Source: Dermacentor variabilis
Taxonomy: Eukaryota > Arthropoda > Arachnida > Ixodida > Ixodidae
Direction of reading: 5' to 3'
DNA: 64,000 bases
NCBI RefSeq assembly: GCF_050947875.1
Contig: NW_027460346.1
Coordinates: forward strand, 4,778,000-4,841,999
Shown here: one piece after another, positions 33,104 through 45,603 of the stretch
Numbering within the stretch: the stretch's first letter is position 1
How the letters are laid out: each line of letters opens with the position of its first letter
Position numbers and translations under genes: made by a program
Notes under the pieces: generated by a model
Told to the model about the DNA's origin: nothing
Seen by the model: only the letters and a program-made list of their open reading frames with translations
Databases searched by the model: none

Positions 33104-36100
33104 CTTGAGAATTATGCTTGGGAAGGGTGCAACGGAACTGAGTGGGAAAGAAAGGGCGAGGGAGTCGGAATGCTCAGCCATCAGGGAGCCAAACGGTAAA
33201 GAGTAAATTGATGATGTCAAGAGCACCTTTGGTGGTCAGAAACAATGAGTGGAAAAAAACTTGGCTGGGCGTTTCGTATATATGGACAGTAAACAATAGC
33301 ACAGAGAAGAATAAAGAGCCAGTCGAATGCATAAGTGCTGATATTAAGGCTTTCGGGAATGATGCCGAAATTATCCTATTAGGTGACGTGAATGCCCACA
33401 TTCTGGATTTCGATGGATATACGGACAACGACGGGTGGTCAATGCTAGGCCTTCGTGAGCAACATAACCTCGTCATCGTGAATACAGGGCTTAAGTGTGA
33501 ATGGCAGATCACGTGAGAAGTGGGAAACCGGCAATTTGACCATTAATTACTGTCTGATGACCGAATGAATTCATAATACGTTGAAAGAAAGTGTCATTGA
33601 CGAGGGAGGGTATAGCAGCACAGGGAGTGACCATAAACGCATCATTTTGAAAATTGGATATGTAGTTGGGAAAGAGAGCAAATCGCCGAGAGTTGGAATA
33701 TAGTGACCTACTAAGTGTAATAACGACAGAAATACGGAAAGAGGAACTACATGTTCGTTGGAAAGGAAAAAAAGAAACCGAAAAGCTGATGGAACAGGCA
33801 GATACGAGAAGCGATTGCCGAACGATGAAAAGCATCCAGAGAGCACAGGCAGGCAAAGCCGCAGTTGCCTCAGCGTGAAGTACACAGTAAATGGGAAATA
33901 TACCGTAAGAAGAAGTCTGTGGTTCAAATACTGGAGCAAGCAACTATAGAAGGTGAAAGTGAACGTTGGTAGTGAGAAATACCTAAGAAAAAGAGGGCCG
34001 CACCAACAATATTTTGGGACCACATAAAACTGTGAAACAGGAATTCAACAACAATACAACAACATATCCTAAACGAAGACGGAAATAAACTGTAAGGGGA
34101 AACGGCATTAAATTACACCCGAAAACTAACAGCCGATTCTTTCTAAGGCAATTCCGAGGTTGTATTTGAAGAGAAAAAAGAGCGTGAAAGAGAACCAGAT
34201 AGAAAAGGAGCGGGTGCTGACAATTTTCAACTGCATGGAAGAAAGCCAAAGAGAAAATTCCTAAGCGCACAGCCACAGAGCTATTTGAGGTTCCCGTTAG
34301 GTTGATTAATAAACTAGGACCAAAAAGGAAGCTATGGTGAGAACATGAAAAAACTTTAAAAGATTGACCAATACCAGACAGTTGGCGACAAACTAGAATG
34401 AATTTAATTTATAAAGGTAAGGGGGAGAAAGATAGAATTCACTCGTATAGACCGCTGACCATTACATCCGTAATATACAGGCTAGCAATGCAGGCAATCA
34501 AATTAAACCTGCAAGCATGGACAGAGAATAATGGCATTTTGGGAGAACTTCAGAATGGCTTCAGTATAGGTAGGCGTTTGGATGATAACATATTTGTTCT
34601 TACTCAGTGTATTCAAATATCAAGCGGAGAAAGCCGAGCGTTATATGTGACTTTCTTAGACATTACAGGAGCGTATGACAACGTAGACCGCAACATCTTG
34701 TGGAATATTCGGGAAGGGGAAGGCTTAGGTGGCGATTGTCTCCAGCTTTTGAGAGAGATTTACCTAGAAAAAGCCGTTTGAGTTGAATGGGAAGGGATGA
34801 GGAGCGATGAGAAAGTTGATATCAACAAGGGACTCACGCAGGGGTGCCATTTATCCCCACTGCTGTTTATGATGTACTTGGTGAGGACGGAGAGAGTGCT
34901 AGAAGGACGTAATATCGAGCTTAATCTCTTATACAAACAGGAGGGTACACTGGTAGAGCAGCAACTTCCAAGTTTATTTTATGCGGACGACATGTGTGGC
35001 TAGCTAACAAGCAGAGTGACTTGCAACGTCTGGCAAATATCTATGGACAGGAAGGCGAGAATTTAGGTTTGAAATTTAGTGTTAGAAAATCAGGGGTTGT
35101 GGTATTCAATAAATACAATGAACAGACAGTGGCAATACAGGACCAGTAAATACCATCGTACACGGATACACGAAGGTGATAGATATATGCAAGCATAGGA
35201 AAAAACAATAACAGTACAGGGGAAGACAAATACAGCCACAATGAAGCGCAGGAAGCTATAGGGATACAATAGGTACGAGGTGCTCCAGGGTATGTGGAAA
35301 GGTGTAATGGTTTCAGGACTCACTTTTGGAAATGCGGTTGTTTGCCTGAAATCGTGAGTACAAGCAGGACTCTATGGGAACCAAAGGTCAGTGGTACGCC
35401 TCGCATTGGGCGCACACGGGAAGACTATAAATGAAGCTGTGCAGGGTGATATGGGCTGGAGTGGTTTTGAAGCGGGGGAAGCTCAGATTAAAATTGATTA
35501 TGAAGGACTGAGGAATATGGAAGAAAGTATATGGGCTGGGAGAGTGTTGAGCTATCTGTACAGAAAAAAAAAACATTGATTCACAGTGGAGGAAAAGAAA
35601 TAGGAGTTTACCAGCAATATGCGGCCTGAAGGGTAAGTAACGCAGCAACAAAGAACGTCAAGCGGAAGGTCAGAGAGGTTCAAATAATCTCATGGGTGGC
35701 GGCAATGGAAACGAGACCTTCCATGAGTAACTACTTAAGAAGAAAAAGCGAAAGTTGGAAAGAAGCAATTTATGATAACTCAAACGGAATCACATTACTT
35801 TTCGAAGCGAGATCGGTATCCCTTAGAACATGCACCTACTTATAAAGCAAGATATAAGAAGGAAGAAGCATGTGCTTGCTGCCGTGAACCTAGGGAAACG
35901 ATGGAGCATGTTTTATTACAATGTGAAGACATCTGCCCAGTGTTCGATTTAGGCAGCACTGGCCTGCTTGAAGCCCTTGGGTTCAGCGAGAGCAGGGGAA
36001 AAGTGAACATGTCCGCAATAGGGACTGGAAATTGGTGGAACTAGGTAAGCAACAAAAAACGGAGACGTACAAAAGCAAAGTTCACAATATGGGGTAAGAA

Positions 36101-36220
36101 AATTTGGTTGTGGGAGTTCATCGTGGTTTTTTTTAAACCTAGGTAGGGGACATTAGGCAGTATAACTGCATGTGCTTGGTGGCGCCACCCACCACGCCGT
36201 TACAAAGGTGACGCTCATAA
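33104..36220 (+). pseudogene. LINE copy A: APE endonuclease and reverse transcriptase, 5'-truncated
   Basis: It is colinear with LINE copy B from 54236 on. The APE part has ILLGDVNAHILDFDGYTDND and NLVIVNTGLKCEW. The RT part (34398-35003) has ELQNGFSIGRRLDDNIF, VTFLDITGAYDNVDRNILW, LTQGCHLSPLLFMMY and SLFYADDMCG. The C-terminal part (35772-36044) has a CACCREPRETMEHVLLQCED zinc-knuckle-like motif. It is broken by many stops and indels. It keeps 21 bp in the RT (LDDNIFV region) that copy B lost, and the uninterrupted site (33811-33830) where copy B received another LINE. Clade not assigned. Confidence 0.85.
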
Positions 36221-36253
36221 CGTCCATCCATCTCTAAAGTTCCTAAATGTAAT

Positions 36254-37656
36254 GCGTGCGTCTATTTGTCGTACAAAAATCCCTCACGTGATCTGATCCT
36301 AGGTGCCTAGGGACAGCATCGTTTAGGGATTTTTGAGAAGGCGCGATGCTGGCGCCGAGCGACGCCGTGTCGTGTTCGTCCTCGGCGTGATCGTTCTCTG
36401 GACCGCGCATTGTTCAACATTGCTCATGTGATCGTGCGTGCGTTGCTTGTGTGGTGGTTGTAGGTTCTGTGTTACTTGGCGAAAAGCCGTGAGAAGTGGC
36501 GGTGCGGCAGTGCGGCTTTGGGCTCGGTGAGCTCTGGAACTACAGAATCTGCGTTGTGTGACCCGTGCTTTCTAGAGAACCCGGCGGTGGTGACGATTGA
36601 AATATTGAAGTGGCCTAGCGCCTCGGCAGCGAAGTTCAGCGAACCACGATGTGGCGTCGCCGTGTCCGACTTTGCTTAACGGACATCGAGGAATGTGCTG
36701 CTCGCTGCAAGTCATGTAAATGCAACTGCGTCGACAGCCCACTGTTCAGCGCTGAATGTGTGTTTGGTGTGCTGTGCTTGAAACGAGTGGTGCGGCCGTG
36801 CAGTAGGGGTGGCTGAGGAGCAGAGTGGCTTAAGGGCTCCGTTTGCGCGTTCACAGACATGTGCTTCCGTCTTGGTCTCATTAGCGGCTGTCGCGGGACT
36901 GCGGTGTGCTAGCTCCTTGCCTAGTATCAAGTTTACGACGCTAACACACAGCATGTTCACGTTTTTCCGCGCTATATGTCATTTGCATGACGGCCGAGTT
37001 GAAAACGAGACATGTAGTGTTCTTTGCGTTTGTGTGTTGTAAATTACTTTCTATTGTGGAAGTTCTGGGAGTCTTAATACACAAGGAGTGCGAACGTAAA
37101 CATAAACACGTGTGTCTGAAATTTTGAATTACCCATAATACCCTTTACGACTGATAAGTGGGCTACACGGCCTGTGTGAATCAGCTACCGTATGTTGCGA
37201 CGCTCTTTCGTGTGGTAGAATGATGCATGGTGCGCGTTTATTTCTGTACTGTTGTAAAAACCATTTATTTATTCACTCAATACAAATGTACGGCTTATTC
37301 GCCGCAGTACAGGCGCCCAAATCTTTAACTGGCGTGCGCGAGCGGCGACTTTTCCGTGCGTCAGCGCCGTATGACGGGGCGAGGCTGGAAACAGCTTAGC
37401 AGACGATGGGCCCAGCTGAGCGCGCTTTGTCCGCATGCGCTTAGCCTCAGACTCTTTCCAGCCGCGCCCCGTCATACGGCGCTGACGCACGGAAAAGTCG
37501 CCGCTCGCGCACGCCAGTTAAAGATTTGGGCGCCTGTACATTTTAGTTACGCGGTGAAGCATACTAAAAGTGGCAGGGGGCCGCTATCAGCCAAGTATGT
37601 CCACTTAGGCGATCTGAGAGGCGGCGGGTGCGCGAGTGTATAATTAAAGAACTCTT
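36254..37656 (+). repeat. Left 1.17-kb terminal inverted repeat (with a nested MITE)
   Basis: It pairs with 42125-43299. Without the 229 bp contributed by the MITE and its TA duplication, this arm is 1174 bp against 1175 bp on the right. Frames of 81-82 aa occur at equivalent positions in both arms (36636-36960 and 42594-42918), which follows from arm identity rather than coding constraint. Confidence 0.85.
37310..37536. mobile_element. 227-bp palindromic MITE with TA target duplication
   Basis: About 80 bp at each end, beginning CAGGCGCCCAAATCTTTAAC, are inverted copies with one mismatch (GGGGCGAGG versus GGGGCGCGG), separated by about 65 bp. TA flanks it at 37308-37309 and 37537-37538. The right arm of the host element shows the empty site (CCGCAGTACATTTTAG on the equivalent strand). 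Confidence 0.9.
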
Positions 37657-39440
37657 CTTATGTCCAGTGGCAGTGGAGATCATTAACTGTAGCACCAAAG
37701 TAGTGGACCACTACCAGAACAAAGGCATGTAGTATGCCCATCTCAATTCTTGTGCTTATGCCAGTCTTCTTTTTTGCAGCAATAGCTGCTATGGGCGAAC
37801 TCCCCTGGTTGTTCTGATGTTACTGGTGTTGTCACTGGAATTCCCGAATTTCTTGCTAGAATATTGCAAATAAAGTTCTCATTGTGCTGCGAGGATTCAA
37901 ACATATGATCAAAAGAGTAGCAGTCCACAATTCTACATTTCAGCCACTCTGCTGAAGGTTCAGTCGCGGTGAATACTGATCCCGAAGAGCGGGATCTAGC
38001 CAACAGGTGCCATGATTGGCTAACACCTGCTCAATGTCTGCGTACTGTATATAGAGCTGGCATCCACACCTTCAAGTTCTTACACATCACCTTCCCACTT
38101 GTGAAGGCAGTCCTATGTTAAATTTTCTTCTTACATGTGATGACAATGATTCGGTGCACCTGCTTCATTAATCGTCTTCTAGTACTTGGCTTCTCAGATT
38201 TACTGGATGGAGCTGTGGGTGTCTTGTTTTCCTCAAGCAACGCACAAGACCTAGCAATGGCTAGCCCAAATATACATTTGAGAAAACCAAAACGAATTCA
38301 GCAGCAAGAAGCTAAAGGGTTGTTTTGGTGTAGATCAGTGGCTAAGTCCGGATATGAAAGAGGAGGAAGAAAAGCAGAGTCTTTCCACGTTAACACTGTG
38401 AGGCACAACTCCCACAAATAAATACGACTGTTACTTATTTTACTTTTTTAAGGAGATTACCGACTTGCATTGGCAAGTGTTCACTTCAACAAACACTGCA
38501 TGAAGTAAGCCTCCTGCGCATATTTCACCAGCTACTGCATCATTGTTTCCCATTATGAGTGAAACTGCAATGTTCTTTATGCTACAAGTTGCCCAATTTT
38601 GTGTTTTGCAGTAAAATGTTAGCAGTGCTATTAAGGCACTTAAAACTCATGAATTGTAGTAGAGAGAAAAAAAAGTAAGAAAGCAGTGGCTTTTTGTGCG
38701 TAGACTATGCATACACCTGGTGCTCTTATGGTCATTTTTTTCCTATCCGCTAAACCATTCTAAACAAGAAAAGTTTATACACAATTAGTTTATACACAGA
38801 CCACAACTAAACCACAGGTATCGTTGGTAAGCAAAGTATACTTGCTCGGTGCCATTTTCTGCAGCCCTGCTATTGGGCTTTCCTTCCTTCCTTTTCAGCT
38901 GTGCAGGTTCATTAAGTGACGAGACAGTTTGACAATTTTAATAATTGAAAGACAGCAAAACCCTTCTTGGTTTCAGACCCTGCACATTGCATTTTAAGGC
39001 GTGTTTTCTGTGTTTGTTGCTTTTTCTTTATGGGTAGGGCATGTCAACATTTTTTACACCATGTCAAGTATGTGGTGCTTGGATGGAGTCTTGCCCTTTC
39101 ATTCTGTACAATATGATGTCGGTTTTTTTGTGTCCAAGGCCATTTTACAGCGCAATTGTAGCATTTTGCTAAGTTTTGCCTCTGTCACCCAAGCTTGAAA
39201 GATTGCTACCCACTGCTAGTGGCATGATACATGTGACATTTCTTTTTTAATAAAAGGAAGTCTCACTTATCCTGTGCACTGGTTGTCTTTTGTCTCTTTG
39301 AATTGCAATTTGTTGCCTATATTTGCTCTTTTGTTGCATTTCAGATTAGGAATGGCTATCATAATTGACATTTAACCATATTGCACACATTGTGGATGAT
39401 ATGTAATAGCAATATATGGCCACCATAAATATAATAGAAG
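37657..39440. other. Interior of the long-TIR element, left part
   Basis: I recognise no gene. A minus frame at 37743-38003 (AEWLKCRIVDCYSFDHMF, ending in KKEDWHKHKN) has protein-like composition but no known domain. A plus frame at 38137-38421 is similar in quality. Either could be an exon of a lost transposase; unsupported. Confidence 0.3.
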
Positions 39441-39444
39441 TTAA

Positions 39445-41100
39445 TAATTCAAGAATAGTGCCTTTGCATGGTGGTGCAGCCATGAATTGTGGCTATAAGG
39501 TACCAGCGCTGTAGGTAGCAGTGCTTGTGCAGAATATAGTTCAACTCTACTACTTTCAAACATCATTGTTTTTACCTGCATTTGCATAGCTCCAGTTTCT
39601 GTGAACAACACACATCTGGTGGAAGAGTGGCTTGCACCTGCAGTTGGGTCCAATGAATAGCCAAATTTCTGCCCATTTTCATGTTATTAGCATATTAGTA
39701 AAGGCAGTCGTTTTTATAGTAGCCTGTTTGCCCAGTGTAGAAGCCGCTGCAGGGTGTCAGGATCTCATACACATCTTCAGCTTTGCAGGGGACACAGCAT
39801 CTGGCACATAGTTTGTCACAGGCCATGTATTCGGGGCAAGTTGAGTTTCATCATCATCATCAGCCTGGTTACGCCCACTGCAGGGCAAAGGCCTCTCCCA
39901 TACTTCTCCAACAACCCCGGTCATGTACTAATTGTGGCCATGCCATCCCTGCAAACTTCTTAATACTCTCTTAATCTTCTTAAGTTGAGTTTACTCACTA
40001 GCAAAGGAAGAACCAAGCTTGTTGGATATGAAGTAAACCACCTGTACACTCAGTGGCCTTCATCTCGTGTGACACATCGTTATAGCGACCCTTGTTTTAA
40101 GCACTTCTTGTCCAGCAGCGGTCGTTTGCTCTTGAAACATTCAGGATAGCTTTCAGCAAGCTGGACAGGAATAACACTGAAAAACCAGCAGATGTTAATT
40201 CTCGCACTTATCATGCGAAGCTTCGTACAGTATGATGAGGGCGTAAATAAATGAGGGTGTTCCTCAAGGCCTTGTAGCACATGTCACGAGTTTGGAGCAA
40301 CATGATGTATACCACTTTTTTGATTGCTTGCTATAGGTTTAGCAGGTGTGGCCATGGTTGAAGTGCAGTGCAAGGTCAAGAAAACATATCTATGAGCAGC
40401 ACCCTGGTAAAGGAGACTCTGGGAAAACTAGTGGGAAGCCTGTTGAACATCTGGTTGACCCACTTGCTGGCTCCATCAGGCAAAGTATGATAAAGAGAAG
40501 GAAGTCATCAACACATCAGAAGGTTTTTACATATAAACACTGTGCTAAGGTCATAACATGCCAACAAGTCTTAGTGCGCAGGCTATGCACAACCAACTAC
40601 ATATGCCTTCTGTTCGGACATTGCTCATTGTAACTAACAAGGATGGAGTGAACAAAAAAAGAACAGCAGCTCCATTAATTTGGTTTCACTGGTATCAACA
40701 GTGTTTTGTAAGTGTACATTGCCATACTCCCCAATGCCTTCTTGGGTGACATCAGCAAGGACCAGCTTGAGGCAAGGGGTAATAGACGTCTTTACAAGCC
40801 AAAAATGCATGCATGCATGGAAAGCACACTGTGTCCAAAAAGCAGGCACTTCACAGGGGCACTGGAGAAGGAACAGGTTATTAACAGTGGGCAAAGACAA
40901 GCTACTAAACACCCAACACTGTTGCCATGTAACGACCTCTGAAATAATCCCTCTTAATGAGGAAATCATCTTTGTGTATCCATAAAGAGGGCAGATGGGC
41001 AAAGCCCCTTCAGTAATGCTGCCAGCTTCAAAAGCCCATTTTGTACATCTTGAATGCTTCCTTCTTAAGACTTTGCTGGGTGCAAGCATTCTACTGTCCA
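39445..41100 (-). pseudogene. Heavily decayed Penelope-like element
   Basis: On the minus strand, pieces in shifting frames recall Penelope RT: KDVYYPLP, GEYGNVHLQNTVD, STLVSYNEQ and LDLALHFNHGHTC. The connector (RELTSAGFSVLFLS) and a worn GIY-YIG module (EDVYEILTPCSGFYTGQTG) follow. Stops and indels are frequent, so it is older than the pair at 29700-32060. An RTE tail is inserted at 39849-39981. Confidence 0.6.
39849..39981 (-). mobile_element. RTE 3'-end fragment with 11-bp target duplication
   Basis: CATCATCATCATCAGCCTGG starts the inverted RTE tail; GCAGGGCAAAGGCCTCTCCC and AATTGTGGCCATG match the inverted end of the RTE at 21900-22000. AAGTTGAGTTT is found exactly at 39838-39848 and 39982-39992. 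It is a very short, strongly 5'-truncated retroposition event inside the Penelope relic. Confidence 0.9.
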
Positions 41101-42124
41101 AAAGCTGTCATTGAGAGCACTGTTGGTTTGGTGGCAATAAAGTTCAGAAGCAATTGCAACAAACCTCCCGTCCTAGTTGGCCTGGATGCTCACCGTGCTT
41201 ATGAAGCAGCACCATGAGGCAAGTAAGGTGAACTGATGCCTCCAAGCCCTTGTTCGTTTATCACACTGTTCTGTTAGTAACAACCACAAGACTTGAAACC
41301 AACAAGCTCAAGTTCTCCACTCGCAGGGTTACTGCGGAGGATCCATAAAAAGCACAAAAACAGAAAACTCAAGGGAAAGGATAAAGCACCATTTAACACT
41401 TAGTATTGCTACAGCCCACCCACTTCTTTTATTTTGTCAGGTCGTGCTACATCTTTTTACTATAGATAGGCATGAACCTAAGTGAAGTTCCCAATCAGTG
41501 CCCAATTTTTATATACACTATGTGCTGGTTCAAAGAGGTTTCAAACACTGCAATGGAAGCTTCAAGTAGAAAAGGTGCCAGGAAGAAAAAAAGAAAGCTG
41601 TGCTGCAACCATCTTGGCAACATCTTGTCCCTTTAATAAAAATTGTGCTTCCATATTAACTTGAGCACTCCAGTTTAGAGTAAAGTACCAATGCACTTAT
41701 GAACAATCAATCAATTCTCAAAGAGCATGTGCAGTCCAGCCAAAAGCAGGGGCAAGAATCCGCATTGTGCTCCTGCATTGAAGGTGAATAACACGTACCA
41801 TAATGGCGAATGTGCTTTAGTAAGCTTCCCTGCAATATGAATTTGTAATGTACAAAGAATTGTCAATGAAGCTTACCACGAGCACAGATGCACTTGCAAA
41901 TTATATCACAATTGAAGATAATGAGCAAACCTATGTGCCCTTTCCACTCTTAGTATGCTTTACTGCACGATGCTTATTTACACCCCTGTATTGCGGTGTA
42001 GCAAGCTACAAAAGAAACTTTGCATAATTAGGCTTTTCAGGATTCTTTCTCGCAATACACTAATATTTCGCGGTGAAGCCTAAGCAATGTACTGCGGTGA
42101 AGCATACTAAAAGTGAAAAGGGGC
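41101..42124. other. Interior of the long-TIR element, right part, with recurring GAAGCATACTAAAAGTG motif
   Basis: No gene supported. Variants of the word TGAAGCATACTAAAAGTG occur at about 41946 (inverted, diverged), 42092 (direct), 42211 (inverted, in the right arm) and 37555 (direct, in the left arm). This suggests a small motif that spread with inversions at the arm boundary. Confidence 0.4.
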
Positions 42125-43299
42125 AAGAGTTCTTTATTCATACACTCGCGAACCCTCCGCCTCTCAGGTCGCCTAAGTGGACATACTATGCTGGCTGATA
42201 GCGGCCCCCTCCCACTTTTAGTATGCTTCACCGCGTAACTAAAATGTACTGCGGCGAAGAAGCCGTACATTTGTATTGAGTGAATAAATAAATGGTTTTT
42301 ACAACAGTACAGAAATAAACGCGCACCATGCATCATTCTACCACACGAAAGAGCGTCGCAACATACGGTAGCTGATTCACACAGGCCGTGTAGCCCACTT
42401 ATCAGTCGTAAAGGGTATTATGGGTAATTCAAAATTTCAGACACACGTGTTTATGTTTACGTTCGCACTCCTTGTGTATTAAGACTCCCAGAACTTCCAC
42501 AATAGAAAGTAATTTACAACACACAAACGCAAAGAACACTACGTCTCGTTTTCAACTCGGCCGTCATGCAAATGACATATAGCGCGGAAAAACGTGAACA
42601 TGCTGTGTGTTAGCGTCGTAAACTTGATACTAGGCAAGGAGCTAGCACACCGCAGTCCCGCGACAGCCGCTAATGAGACCAAGACGGAAGCACATGTCTG
42701 TGAACGCGCAAACGGAGCCCTTAAGCCACTCTACTCCTCAGCCACCCCCACTGCACGGCTGCACCACTCGTTTCAAGCACAGCACACCAAACACACATTC
42801 AGCGCTGAACAGTGGGCTGTCGACGCAGTTGCATTTACATGACTTGCAGCGAGCAGCACATTCCTCGATGTCCGTTAAGCAAAGTCGGACACGGCGACGC
42901 CACATCGTGGTTCGCTGAACTTCGCTGCCGAGGCGCTAGGCCACTTCGATATTTCAATCGTCACCACCGCCGGGTTCTCTAGAAAGCACGGGTCACACAA
43001 CGCAGATTCTGTACTGCCAGAGTTCACCGAGGCCAAAGCCGCACTGCCGCACCACCACTACTCACGTCTTTCCGCCAAGTAACACAGAACCTACAACCAA
43101 CACACAAGCAACGCACTACAATCACATGAGCAACGTTGAACAACGCGCGGTCTAGAGAACGATCAGGCCGAGGACGAACACGCCACGGCGTCGCTCGGCG
43201 CCAGCATCGCGCCTTCTCAAAAATCCCTAAACAATGCTGTCCCTAGGCATCTAGGATCAGGTCACGTGAGGGATTTTTGTACGACAATTAGACGCACGC
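42125..43299 (-). repeat. Right 1.17-kb terminal inverted repeat
   Basis: Inverted partner of 36254-37656; it lacks the MITE and so preserves the pre-insertion sequence. Confidence 0.85.
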
Positions 43300-43308
43300 A
43301 AATGTAAT

Positions 43309-45260
43309 GACATCTCTCTCCTCCGCCTACAACGGCGCTCCTTCTCTCGGCTCCACCCGGCCGCCGACAGTGGCGCCACCTAGGTCGGGTCCAGCTAGCA
43401 GACGCTCCCAACCTTCGCCCCCTTTGGCGCGCATTGCACTGCGCGTCTGAAGGATTTGGTTGTTGCGTTTGTGACAGGAGAGGTTCAGGAATGAGTTACT
43501 ACAATAACTGCTGGTACCCACGTTGCACTGCTGTGTCGAAGCTCCTTCCGCTGCGATCGCTTCGATTAAGGCGTCAACGGTGGAGCGGGTGCGCGCAAGT
43601 GAGCTAACGGAGTGTTCTTTCTCGAGTGGCGCCTTGTTATCAGCTTCATCTGAACTTCAACGCCCGCAAGCGAAATTGGAACAACGTACGCTTTGTATGT
43701 GGATCTTTACCTTTTACTTTTTAAAAATACAGACGTGGGGTCTAGGCTTTATATGAACCGATGGTGCACGGTGTACTACTTCCATGATACATTCTGTCAA
43801 AGGCGCGTTTGCTCGTACTACAAAAAGGGTGGGTAATGTATCTGGCCTTAATTTCTTGATGCCGTAATTCCGAAGGACTGGGCGTTCACATTGGTATTCG
43901 GTGAAGTGATGCTAAGATGAATAAACTACGATTGTGTATGGCACGCCTCTTTGAGAAATAATACAGGGCACGGAAGAAAATATACACCATGACATTTCCC
44001 AAATAATTTCGAAATTAAGAGCTGTTGCTATGTCAGCCCGCCATGTGCACGGCCATAACGATTTTAGCAACGTCGAAAATGGTCTGGGTCATTGCGCGCC
44101 CATTCGTTAGAGGTTTCTTTTAGCCGACCTGTCCGCGTTAAAGATGTTTCAGGTAGCTTAGATTTGCACATCTTCGAACCCAATATAATTTCGGCTGTGT
44201 TTAGCGGATGCCTGCGTTGTGATTTATTATACGCGTAGATACGGCATACTCAAGATATAGCTGCCGTTACTGTGCCTAGGCACAGTAACTGCCGACGTTG
44301 GTAATAATCCCGCAAATACGAATACGTGCACCAATGCGCGCTACATAAAAGTTAGACTTGCACCACGAGTAGTATGAACAGCGGGGGGCTCAAACGACGA
44401 GAACCGCCGTTTTACTCCCGAGTTCGTCAGCTGAGTTCAACTAAAAAAAGAAAGAAAAAGTCTAGCAATGCCCGTCACTTCAGTCTGCAATACGCGTCAC
44501 TGAACGGTGGTTCGAACTCACATATGAAGGGCAACTTACGTGTCTGAGCGCAGCAATGGTTGCAACTAAAATAAAACGAAACGAGTGCGCCAAGCAATGT
44601 GCGCAACATCATAATAAAGCCTGGCGATCCAGAAGCGCGAACGGCGAGGCTCAGACAACATGAAGCCCGACTTCGTAGCACTAAGTGAACGTTTCCAACT
44701 ACAACCATGCCGAACGTTACTTGGTGCGAAGAAAGCCTGCAGACGCTCGCGCTTCTCACCAAATCGTCCAAAAAAATATGAGTGACTTCTGATGAACGCC
44801 CACATTCCTCACAAAGGCGCGTGTCTCGCGCATTATCAAAGTTTGCACGGTCGATTGTGTGCAGCGAAATGCTTCGGCGAGCCGCGTTGCTTCTTCCGGA
44901 TAGAATAATGAAAAGTATTTTTCCCCTAGCCTCCTCGCTTGTTGCACCCATAAGCACAACCTAGGCAACGCCGCAATACGTTAACGGCGCCAGAGCTAGC
45001 GAAACGCTTCCCGCTAAAACTCCACCGCCAGAAACCAACCATAGCGCGATTTCGATACCCGGAAATGGCGCCGGCGTCTGCTATGGACCAAAAAAGGGCG
45101 CGCAAGCACGTGACCATGGCGCTTCGACCAATACGAAGGTCGACTCTCCGGAAGCGTGGCAGGCGAAATAGAGAGCGGCAAAGTTCCGAGGAAGTCCTTA
45201 TTTTTAAAGGAAAGCTTTCTTTGCCTCTTCCTTCGACTTTCCCACTACAGCTGCTGCTAC
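43309..45260. other. Interval without supported gene
   Basis: GC-rich around 43320-43680 and 44900-45200. Minus-strand frames at 44475-44968 overlap one another; one reads EEATRLAEAFRCTQSTVQ and looks mildly protein-like, but there is no domain or splice model. AGTTACTGTGCC-type palindromic words occur near 44270. Confidence 0.3.
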
Positions 45261-45495
45261 CCGCCGTGGTTGCTCAGTGGCCATGGTGTTAGGCTGCTGA
45301 GCACGAGGTCGCGGGATCGAATCCCGGCCATGGCGGCCGCATTTCGATGGAGGCGAAATGCGAAAACACCCGTGTACATAGATTTAGGTGCACCTTAAAG
45401 ATGCCCAGGTGGTCGAAATTTTCGGAATCATCCACTACGGCGTGCCTCATAATCAGAAAGTGGTTTTGGCACGTTAAACCCCATAATTTGTGTTT
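45261..45495 (+). mobile_element. Full-length Ruka-type SINE
   Basis: Complete copy, from CCGCCGTGGTTGCTCAGTGG to GTTAAACCCCATAATTTG. GCTGCTGC words on both sides may be a short target duplication but are low complexity. It has the substitutions GATGCCC and CATAG against the other copies. Confidence 0.9.
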
Positions 45496-45603
45496 CACTG
45501 CTGCTGCAAAGCACGCTGCGTCGGAGGGGGAGAAGGTGGTTCAGAGCGTGTGTTTACATGACAGGGGCGAGTTAGAGAGGAAAAGCGATGCTAGAAACTT
45601 CAC

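Larger units (their letters stand above)
36254..43299. mobile_element. 7.0-kb element with about 1.17-kb terminal inverted repeats and 9-bp target duplication
   Basis: The ends read GCGTGCGTCTATTTGTCG and, inverted, GCGTGCGTCTAATTGTCG. AAATGTAAT lies outside both ends (36245-36253, 43300-43308). The arms, 36254-37656 and 42125-43299, match over their full length with scattered differences. Long TIRs plus a 9-bp duplication are what MuDR/Foldback-type transposons make. I found no transposase in the 4.5-kb interior, which instead holds a dead Penelope copy with an RTE tail inside it. It is therefore probably non-autonomous. Confidence 0.8.

Noticed and set aside
36636..36960. 81-82-aa frames conserved in both arms of the long-TIR element
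   Set aside because: Conservation follows from arm identity; several overlapping frames on the same strand are equally conserved and there is no domain.
43491..43610. Short MSYYNNCWYPRC start resembling the first cysteines of a THAP domain
   Set aside because: The frame meets a stop and lacks the rest of the C2CH signature; too short to support.
44475..44968. Minus-strand 160-aa frame and overlapping frames in a GC-rich block
   Set aside because: Three overlapping frames with similar length, no domain, no supported splice sites; composition effect is the simpler explanation.
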